Below, in pieces: positions 55,134 through 64,000 of a DNA stretch of 64,000 nucleotides; the first letter of the stretch is position 1, and the number at the start of each line of letters is the position of its first letter. Location: positions 25,185,876 to 25,249,875 of the forward strand of contig NC_045142.1 of assembly GCF_008831285.2 (NCBI RefSeq). Direction: 5' to 3'. The position numbers were made by a program, and so were the translations under genes. Source of the stretch: Nymphaea colorata. Its lineage: Eukaryota; Streptophyta; Magnoliopsida; Nymphaeales; Nymphaeaceae. Below the pieces are notes generated by a model. The model searched no databases. It was not told the origin of the DNA and was given only the letters and a program-made list of their open reading frames with translations.

Positions 55134-56953
55134 TCAAAACTTCATGCAGGCCGAGACCTTTTTCCAGGCGGGGCGCGAAGAGATGTCCTCCCACCAGGCA
55201 TTCACATGTTTGCGCGAAGCAATGAGGGAGGCATAAGGGGTGAGCATAATGTAGTGAGCGCAAGGAAGATGGTGCAGATCAGCAAGGGAGAAGACATCGC
55301 CAGCCAAGTACTTCCTCTTCGCCAAGACTTCCTCATAGACGTCGAGCACCTTGCCCAGCTTCGCGGCCTGGGCCTCGACCAAGGCTGCATCCGGCGTCCC
55401 TCCCCTGGATGGCTTGACCAATAACTCATAGACCATGGGCTGGATGGCCGGGTTGAATTGGTGAGCCTCAACTTCCAGCCAGACTCCGACTGAGTACGTC
55501 TCAGCCGGGCTGGTGCCTAGCAAGTCTGTCCCAATGTCCTTGTACCTGTGTGCCACGTACTTTGAGATAGCCCTAGACTCTGCAAGCACCAATATATCGT
55601 TAATTTAAATCCTTTGTTTTATATTGCCGATAAATTGGTAAGGTAGTTGTATGTATTATTTTGTGGTGGGACCAAGTATTTATGTAATTGCTTGATATGT
55701 TTCACGGCCAATCAAAGCACCAACTGCCATGAAGAAATAAACTTCTTATGAAATGTGGTTTGCTTTCCCTTACCAAAAAGCTTGAGATCTCCATCTTCAA
55801 ATGCAGGAATCTGACCAAAAGGCTGAAAAAAAGAGACAGAAAATAAGAGCATCAGGCTTATTTGACTTTAAGTTGCATTTGACTATATATGGATCCATAT
55901 ATAGTTATTATGTCTCTTTCGGATCTTGGGCCGGCCGACAATTATCATGCTAGCATTCAATGAGCCCATTACATAATTTATTGTCCTGCACATTAGTGGC
56001 AGAGTCAGAAAAATTTACACTAGAATGAGCAGTAAACCGAATGTTCGACTCCTCGCATTATCTTGTGTGAGGGGTATTTCAGTCATTTGGGAAACTTTTT
56101 TTGCCTTCTTGTTTTTTCACTGATCAAGGAACCAAAAGGGCATTTTGGTCATTTCATTGTCAAGGATGGGTAGAGCAACTTTGATTTGACTATGACTCGA
56201 ACCTGCTTAAGTTCTGTCACACGATAAACAAGTCGAGCTTGAACTAACCATACTTTGAACTCGGTTTTTAGACGAGCTGAACTCGAGTTGCTTCAAGATC
56301 TAAGCTCGTTAAGAGTCCCAATAATAGACATTTGGTGTTTTGCACAAGTTCAAAACCTGTTGTTTTCTGCGTTGCCTGGGTCGAGCTTGAATGGATCTCA
56401 AGCTACAAAATTAATTGAGCTCGACTCAAGTTTGAGCGGAGCTTGACTGGGGTTTGAGCTCGCCTCGAGCCAAGGCTTTGGTTGCTGTATGGAGTTTCAG
56501 CCACGTTAACTATGCTCATGTGCAGCCCTACATCCGCCAACAATAGTTGCGGTGTATGTTATTTGTTCGAACTTCTTTGAACCCAAAATGTTGCAATTTG
56601 CCTCTACATTAAAAAAGGAAAAGTCTTTACAGACAAAATACAATAATTAATAAAAACCATAATAACAATAGTGGTATAAGAAAAGTAGTACTCACAAGAA
56701 TCAAACTAAAATGCACCAGATATGCGACTCATGCCATATCAATCATACCATACATATAGACTACAATGAGAAAGAAAAAGAAAGAAAGAAGGTTATAATA
56801 GCATACATTAAGAGAGAGAAAAGGCTGCTGCTTATGGGCACCAGCGGCCATGTTAACAGGCACGAGCTCATAGTCGACCCCCTTCTCCTCCAAGCACACT
56901 AGCACCCTAGTTGTGCATGTCGAACGCGCCACACCATAAACCTTCACCCCCAT
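55134..56953 (-). CDS. GSTF: Phi-class glutathione S-transferase, GSTF locus 6 (type B, intact)
   Basis: Exon 1 is 56807-56953, exon 2 55774-55822 and exon 3 55134-55579. Borders are regular and phases join, giving 213 aa. The N-terminal domain has VARSTCTTRV with Ser11 at the catalytic position, GAHKQQPFLSLN, PFGQIPAFEDGD and ESRAISKYVAHRY. The C-terminal domain has [17 protein letters not shown] and ends KVSACMKF. It is the only intact type B gene: its paralog at 32444 is split by a transposon, and only exon 1 of another survives at 47077. Cytosolic glutathione conjugation is expected; the substrate is unknown. Confidence 0.92.
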
Positions 56954-57025
56954 TTCTCTCTTTCTTTTTTTCGCCTCTCTCTCTCTCTTTAGGATGTGTC
57001 TTCGGATTCTTCACAATGCTGTCAT

Positions 57026-57061
57026 TTTTATAATAGAGAGAGAGAGAGAGAGAGAGAGAGG
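57026..57061 (-). promoter_or_regulatory. Core promoter of GSTF locus 6: TATA box and abutting CT microsatellite
   Basis: TATTATAAAAAT on the minus strand (57024-57035), about 75 bp upstream of the ATG, with a CT run of about 25 bases right upstream. CT-rich tracts near plant TATA boxes can influence expression, so length differences between paralogs may matter. Confidence 0.6.
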
Positions 57062-59762
57062 TTTAGAAGGGTAGAAGAGGTGGCTGTTCATTTACTAGTC
57101 AGCTACCGGTCTGGTCTCATGTCAAGGCCCTTTGACTTGCAGAGCGACCGGCAGAAGAGGACGTCCGTCTCCCGCTGTTCTATGAGTCCCATCAAGCGGT
57201 GGACAACACCACGCCTTGGAACACATTGGTCTACTTGCCTCTCTTCTCCTCTGTTTTCTTAATCTTGTCATAAGCATTCATATATCCTTTCTTTTTCTTT
57301 TCTACGAAATGCATTATTAATATTATCATCATGGCAGGAAGCTGCCATTCATCACCATTGAACCCGCGTTTGCTATCCCGGAAAAAGAATTCCGGTGTAC
57401 GGAAACGAACGTGATTGTAGGGTGACGTGCACGAAAAATTCACAGTTTATCTTGTCACGCCAAATCCCCAGATGTCTCAAAGGACAATTTATATCATGGA
57501 CCAAAAATCAAAGAGACTTCACCATTAAAACATGGTTGCACTTTTCTTTTTATCAAGGATGTCAGATTCTCGGTGATCTAAGATTCTTGGAGTTTTATAT
57601 CCGTATTTTTTTTGTAGGATGTCTCAAAGGACAACTTACATCATGAACCAAAAAGTTATAGAGACTTCACCATTAAAATATGGCTCATCTTAAAGCATGT
57701 CTCAGCTTCAGCTTTTGTAAGGGCACCGTCCGGTTGCATTTGTTTTATTACGGATTTTAGATTTGCGGTGATCTAAGATTCTTAGGGTTTTACATCCATA
57801 GATTTAAGATAGGCTCTTTTCCCCCTCCAATCGGTCCTTAAGTCCATGGTTTTTAACGTCTAGCATCAATTTGAAATCTATGCTACTGAGATCCGCTGTT
57901 TGTTTAAACCAACAATGTTTCAAGTCACACCTTTTTATGCAACCTCGAATCTTAGCAACCTAAAAGCATTTCTTGCCAATCTTAATCTTATTGTTTTTGA
58001 GTTACCCAGTTGGACCAAAAAGAAAAAAACAAAAGAGCATAAAGTTCTATAGTAGGAGAATGCACCCAATTGCAAGAAGGGGAGACACCAACTCCCTCTG
58101 TAGAAAATGATTTGATGGCTTTAACCATAGTATCCCTCCACTTGTATGGTCCAGAGACATTGGGAACCTCTAACTATATAAAAAAAGTTGGCAAAAAATA
58201 TCCACAGCATCTAATAGTCTAGCCCACGTCTTTACGTGAATGGTTCACCACAACAATCATTCTTGGATTAACGGACGCAAACAGTGGCGAAGCTTCTGTG
58301 TGACTGGTGTAGCCACTACCTATGCCTAGGGGCGGAGCCAAGTAATTTTTTATTAAAAGGATTGAATTATAGTTTCAAAATTTTAATAAGGGCCGAAAAT
58401 ATAGTTTTTCAAACTTTTTATATAGGCTAAGTGAAAAGTTTGAAAAAAATACATGTAATGTAAGAATTTTTCTTTTTTGAAATTTTGAATGAGGGCCAAG
58501 GCCCCTACCGCCCCCTGTCACCGCCTCCACCCATGCTAGTGTTTGAAATCTTTTATGGTGAGCTCGACCTAAGTCCAACCACATGTGGTGCATACATTAG
58601 ATTTAAGTCAGTGCCCTGCAAGCGCTCATCCTCATGAGCGAGAAATAAGTTAACGCCCCTTAGCTAAACTTCTTGAGAAGGGCTGAATTATAGTTCCAAA
58701 ATTTTGACAATGACTAAAATATCATTTTGCAAACCGGTTTGACATTAGGGCACTCTAGGTGTAAGTGATCAGTCCATTCACATAAGTTTTTTAATTATTT
58801 TTCAATATATCAACAAGGAGGCTTGCTTGGTGAGTACAAGGTGTACTTCGTTTTACCATCCAACGAAAGGACCAAAGCCTTCACTCGTTCCCCTATGTCC
58901 CAAGCCTACCAGACCTGCTTTGGATACATCGGGCTGATGCCTCTTTTATTTGTCAACTTGTCTATCAGTCATCTCTCTTCTCTTGTAGAACATGATATTG
59001 TTGATGCTCTAAAAATTAGAAACAGGAATTGACTGCCAGTACCTACACTATCCATTACACCAACTTTTCTTGAGGATCCAATGAAGGAAGATTCATTTTC
59101 CTTTTCAGGTGGTGTCATTCCCAAATAAGTTCAAGCCCCAAACATATGCTTGGGAGTCAACAGCATGGCTGTGTAATATGTAGATGACACCCATATATAA
59201 CCCAGTTTTGGTAACATCCAAACACTCCAAAAACTCAGAAACTTTGTTTTAGGGTGTTTTGGATGTCTTCCAAAATGGGGCGGAGGGAGGTGTGTGCATA
59301 GTGTGGGCAATTGCCCACACAGACCAACAAAAATGGTTATTTTTATATTGAAATTTTATAGCTGTTTTTTGAGTTTACATACAGGCGCCTCTTAAAATCT
59401 AAAATTATATAACTAGTGTCCTTTATTGGTAAACTAAAATACATTACTTGTGCAATCTATTATATTATACCATATGTGAGAGAGAAAAAGAGGGAGATAT
59501 AATGGGAGAAAATGATATATATCAAACACCACATATAGGAAAAGCTAATTTCCCGGATGTAGGAACAAAGATTAAGAACGCATGAAGAGGACTCCTTCCA
59601 ACAAACAAAAGTCACAACTAAGTGACCTCGAAACCATAATCAAGCGACCAATTATTCAAAGCAACCCTAATCAAACCTCAAACTATTGATACCCCCAACC
59701 AAAATGAAGAAAAAAGTCTTGGAACACAGCACCATTCTTCTTCTTCTTCTCCTTCTTCCTTC
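57062..59762. other. Intergenic DNA between loci 6 and 7
   Basis: It includes a direct repeat (gatgtctcaaaggacaa... to ...gagacttcaccattaaaa) at 57471-57537 and 57618-57684. A dispersed ggcggagcc element lies near 58325-58540. A 69-codon frame at 58823 has no motif I recognise. The right end holds the 3' UTR of locus 7. No supported gene. Confidence 0.5.
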
Positions 59763-62700
59763 TCAGTTGAACCTCATGTTGGCTGCAACCTTCTGCCAGG
59801 CCGGGCGAGAAGAGATGTCCTCCCACCAGGCATTGACATGCTTGCGCGAAGTGATGAGGGAGGCATGAGGGGTGCACATGAGGTAGTGAGTGTAGGGCAG
59901 GTGGTGCAGGTCGGCCAGGGAGAAGAAGTCGCCGGCCAAGTACTTCCTCTTGGACAGGGTCTCCTCATAGACGTCGAGCACCTTGCCGAGCTTCTCGGCC
60001 TGGGCTGCGACCACGGCCTCATCCGGCGCCCCGCCAAACATCTGCTTGAAGATGCACTCGAAGACGAGGGGGCCTATGGCTGGGTGGTAGTGGTGAGCCT
60101 CAGCCTCCATCCACGCTGCTACTCCGGCAACCTCAGCTGGGTCCGTCCTCATGAAGTCTGGCCCCATGTCCTTGTATTTGTATGAGATGTACTTGGTGAT
60201 TGCCCTTGACTCTGTTGATCAAACGGCCACATCTATGTCACTGACTTGACTTTATAGTTTGAAGATACTAGTAGCGTAGCTATCGCTCACGGGGCTGGTG
60301 TGGGCAACTGTTCACCCCAGTGTGTAAACCTTTGTAAAATTTTTATTTTATCATCTGTTTGGACTCAGGCCTATTCATATGAAGAACACAAGCCATTGTC
60401 TTGTAGTTTTACATGCACCCAATCCATTGCAATAATAAGATGGCCAGTCAGGAGACAGTGCACCATTATGTTGGTGTGTCGTCACTCACACTCACACCAC
60501 CAACTTGACCGGTTATGCTACGTCGTCGCTTGTAGCTTTGTGCTTTTTTGCATTAAGAAAGTTGTGGGTGTGTGTGTGTGTTTTATGTCAACAATCAATC
60601 ATTCATTTGATCAATTGCTGTTTGCAATTTGTACTGGGCATTTACAAAATTTAACATTTAGGCCCTCCAAACTTTTTGAAAATATTTTATCCCCAAAACA
60701 TTTATATTTTCTAATCACGCAAAATAATATGCCCTCTTTAATCTTACCAAAGACATTATTATTAGGGATGTTAATATGTCAAATTTGAATCGAATAATTA
60801 ACCGATAAGATCTGAAAAAATCAAATACAAAAACAAATTTATATCTGATTTTTGTATCAGATTCGAAATGGATCATTTTTAGACAAATATCATAATGCCA
60901 TTACGTTTTGAAAATTGGCCAAATCAAGATCAAAATCCAGATTCGAAATTGGATATAAATATAAAAAATGTGATGTGACTATGAGAAAAAGTGGATATGA
61001 TTAAGGATATGTCCCATCCAAATCTGATCCGTTGACAACATTGAAGTCATTACAATGTTAGATTTGTGAAAAAAAAAAACTCAAAAATTCCTAAAATGGA
61101 CCTGCTGATTCATGATCCGACTACTATAAAGATTCAAAACTTGCATACAATCATGTCTTGTTGGTTCCCAGATGGATATCAGATTTGGATTCAGATTTAG
61201 TCGTAAAACTGAGTACTAAATCTGAATCCGATTAGGAATCTGATTCATGCATCTGTACCAGATCTGGTGAAATAGTTTTGGATCCAGATCGGAAATGAGT
61301 AGCGCCAAAACAGATCTTTATCCGTCTAGTTTGCATGCGGCGGAGGCCTTTATATCTCTCGATCTAAACCTGCTTCTCGCATTTAGAAGGAAGACTGGTC
61401 CTAAGATCTTAGATCACCTCATATTTGAGATCGACGGCCACCAAAGAAGGCCTGAAAATATTAACTAATGGGCTAAATATCGGGCTACAAAGACTTTTTT
61501 TTTTTTTTGGCTGTATCTGTAATCTGGATCCCATTCATTTGAGAACCTAATATCATAAAACCCCTCCCCTTAAAGGTCGTTTTCAAGAGACTGGACCTGA
61601 TCCACAAATAGATCTGATCCAGCCTCCGATAATACAAACAAAAATGTGAAAGTAATGCTAATCACAGTTCCCTCTTTAAAATCTTTTAGGATTTGGGTCC
61701 GACCCGGTAAAAAATTTCTGGATCCAAATCCATTTGCGTCCTTGATTTTCATGGATGTATGTATAATGTTGGATCAAATGATAAGTTCACTTACGCCAAA
61801 TATATTTGCGGGGCAAAGTTAAGTCCAACATGATGATATTTTCTGAACATAATGAAAATTTTTTAATGTTGTACTGATTATAGACGGCAAAGAGCATTGC
61901 CGCATATTGAGCCTTTTCACGCACGGTTGGAACCAGAATTTTAATTAAAGTTTCCAAATTTTTACGGATACCAAAATATCATTTTTTTTTTAAAATTATA
62001 TAAAACAAAATTTACATGTAATTTTTTTTTTTTTTAAAGTGGGGCACCCTATTTTCGCCATCACACGTGAAAGTGACCTCAAATCAAACAAGAGACTTTG
62101 CCATCAAGATAGATCAACTAGAGAAGAAATAGAATCTCACCAAACAGTTGGAGGTCGCCGTCTTTCAATGCCGGGATCTGGCCGAATGGCTGTCGGAAAA
62201 AATGAAAAAAGAAAGAGTTAAGAGAGAAACATATATGGACAAAGTTTCCTTATAAAAATCCTATACCAATCATAAAAAATTGTTAATATAAATTGTTAAT
62301 ATGTGGATGAAGACATATATGGACGAAGAAAGGGAAGGGGAATGCTGGGCTGGCCGAATTTACATAAATGACCCGGGCCATTTCTACGAAAGACATAACG
62401 AAAATTCGCCTGAGAGGACGAAATTGGAAAAGTGAAAAGTTGGTTTTCATTTCTCTTGTCCTTCCGACCTTCGGGGGTCAAAAAAATCAAACCACGACTG
62501 CTTCTCTCCTTCTGTAAACCCTTTCTTGTGTTTGAGACCGTGTTTGATGAGGTCAACATCTAAGACAAAAAGGTTGCGGCAAAATTTTTGAAAGACGAAA
62601 GACGAAAAACGAAAAAGGCTTTCAGGGCACTGCTTGACGGAGAATGTCAAGAGACATCTTCCATCGTGTTTGAATGAGAAGTGTGCAATCAAGTCAGAAG

Positions 62701-62922
62701 GTTAGATGCTCTCCTCCTTCACCCAAATTGGCAAATACATTAAAAAGGAAAGAAAAAAAGTTATTGCGCACATACATTGAGGGCGAGGAAAGAGGGCTGC
62801 TTGTGTTGCCCGGCGCGGACATTGATAGGGACGAGCTCATAGTCAAGGCCCTTCTCGGCAAGTAAGGCGAGCACCGTAGCTGTGCATGGGGACATGGGCA
62901 TGCCATAGACCTTGAGACCCAT
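59763..62922 (-). CDS. GSTF: Phi-class glutathione S-transferase, GSTF locus 7 (intact)
   Basis: Exon 1 is 62776-62922, exon 2 62141-62189 and exon 3 59763-60211, with regular borders, giving 214 aa. The N-terminal domain reads MGLKVYGMPMSPCTATV with Ser11 at the catalytic position, GQHKQPSFLALN, PFGQIPALKDGD and ESRAITKYISYKYKD. The C-terminal domain has [17 protein letters not shown] and ends KVAANMRFN. Intron 2 is unusually long (about 1.9 kb, against 130-200 bp in loci 2 and 6) and contains AT-rich repeat DNA. It is distinct from types A and B and lies outside the triplicated unit. The substrate is unknown. Confidence 0.92.
60212..62140 (-). other. Long intron 2 of GSTF locus 7
   Basis: Contains AT-rich DNA with repeated words like aaatctgatccg, agattcgaaa and ggatccaaat, and a dispersed repeat copy near 61930-62040. 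I see no gene or clear terminal repeats inside. Confidence 0.6.
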
Positions 62923-63029
62923 CTTCTTCCTCCTTTTCTCTCTTCCTGCTTCTCTTTCTCTCTCTTGCTAAGCTAAGCTGAAGCTTTCTTAACTAAGAAT
63001 GCGACTCCCTTCCTATCTCGGGCATGGAA

Positions 63030-63036
63030 TTTATAG
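63030..63036 (-). promoter_or_regulatory. TATA box of GSTF locus 7
   Basis: CTATAAA on the minus strand, about 108 bp upstream of the ATG at 62922. Confidence 0.6.
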
Positions 63037-63039
63037 AGA

Positions 63040-64000
63040 TTTTAGAGAGAGAAAGTTAGAGAGAGAAAGGTGTGAACGGCACAAAATGCTCATCCAGAGC
63101 CAGCTCAAAGTCAACCAGATTCTGGAACTCAACTGGGCACCAGATCTTAATCACAGTTTCACATGCAAGAGATATATATTATTATTTTATATATTTTCTA
63201 AAAACAAACTTTTCATTCAAATGCAAGCGTTTTCTAGAAAAATACTCCTATGACCTAAGATTTTACCTAAAACTCAATGTTGACCTGATTGTATTTCAAC
63301 CTTTGGAAGTCAGTTTAAGTCCTTGATAGGCTGTTTCATAAATTTAACTATTGTTAGTGGTCTAATAATTTAAAAGAGTTGGAAATTTTCATTTTTGGGC
63401 CTACACTTTGCCCACAATTCTAACAGGAAGCTACCTTTTGTTCTTTCCTTAGAAGAAAAAAAAAAAGGGAAACACATCCAATGAAAATTATGCAATAAGT
63501 TTTGAAGTGAATTTTAGTTCATTTGAAAAGATTAACAAGCACTCGCCGTGTTGATTTGCTTTCGCAGTTACCATCCATAAGTAGATTGAGTTCTTATCAT
63601 TGATAGTTCGCTTGATTGTTTTTGTGAAAAACGTAATTTGTTTTGAAAAATCACAAGACAATGGTGCTTTGAATCAAATTATAGAAAAAAGAAGGCAGTA
63701 AAATGGAAATTTTTCTTCACAAAACAAATAAATGACTGCTGCATTTTGAAACAAAGTTCATAGAGAACTTTGCACACACTTCTTGAGCATGAAATTGTCT
63801 TCATCCATGTATTGGTCGGCTTCGATGAACATTTGGTCTCTGGACCACTAAGCTTTTTTTTCTTTTTTTTTGAAAACGAACCACCTTTTAAAATATTAGG
63901 CAAGATGAGGACCTTTGAGTCACATTTCTGAAAAAAATGAAAATGAAAAATGGAAATGAAATAAAATAAAATAAAACAACTCTTTCACTAGCATTGATGA
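63040..64000. other. Upstream DNA of GSTF locus 7, nothing further recognised
   Basis: This is the promoter side of locus 7 and AT-rich intergenic DNA. There are no coding motifs, repeats with clear ends or RNA genes that I can support. Confidence 0.5.

Noticed and set aside
58823..59032. 69-codon plus-strand frame (EYKVYFVLPSNERTKAF...)
   Set aside because: It is better than average in composition, but I recognise no family, and there is no splice or promoter context.
1..64000. CRISPR arrays, bacterial operons or viral genomes
   Set aside because: There are no spaced identical repeats of that type, and gene structure is eukaryotic. The viroplasmin-like ORF is a lone domain inside a transposon, not an integrated virus.

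Overview
This window is plant nuclear DNA, almost certainly from an angiosperm. It has spliced three-exon genes with GT-AG introns, AT-rich intergenic DNA, long microsatellites and many plant transposon families. The species cannot be told from the sequence. The gene content is a tandem cluster of phi-class glutathione S-transferases (GSTF), all on the minus strand.

GSTF cluster: there are seven loci. Four look intact: 2275-4462 (216 aa), 11444-12876 (214 aa), 55134-56953 (213 aa) and 59763-62922 (214 aa). Each has exon 1 of 147-150 nt, exon 2 of 49-52 nt and exon 3 of about 450 nt, with a TATA box roughly 70-180 bp upstream of the ATG. Three loci are damaged. Locus 3 (32444-40592) has a 6-kb DNA transposon in intron 1 and has lost its exon 1 splice donor. 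Locus 4 (45094-47223) is a chimera of two paralog types with several lesions. Locus 5 (50613-52086) has a mutated donor, a frameshift and a nonsense codon. Loci 2-6 lie in a unit present three times (about 5.5-41.1 kb, 41.1-48.6 kb, 48.6-57.3 kb), each derived from a type A gene followed by a type B gene.

Transposon stack, 14.7-31.7 kb: a minus-strand L1-like LINE (14739-31723, 14-bp target duplication) contains a minus-strand Ty1/copia element (16672-27602). That element contains a plus-strand Ty1/copia element (21098-26344), which has an intact 1433-aa polyprotein, 283-bp LTRs with 5 differences and a 5-bp target duplication. The LINE ORF1 also carries a 566-bp hAT-like element (30727-31292, 8-bp duplication). 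The paralogous segment near 54.4 kb keeps the empty LINE site.

PIF/Harbinger element, 33309-39372: it has matching terminal inverted repeats and a TTA duplication, a two-exon Myb/SANT-like protein and a DDE transposase gene whose first splice acceptor seems to be lost. It also has a 62-aa ORF resembling the RNase H1 N-terminal (viroplasmin-type) domain. In the predicted spliced transcript the ATG of this ORF overlaps the transposase stop codon as ATGA. This is the most unusual feature in the window.

Smaller items: a degenerate tRNA-Gly-like sequence with a T-run (1350), a solo LTR (52591-53004), a hAT-like MITE (9483-9747), a Tourist-like MITE (10318-10530), and many tandem duplications and microsatellites. 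All splice sites were placed by eye from paralog comparison.
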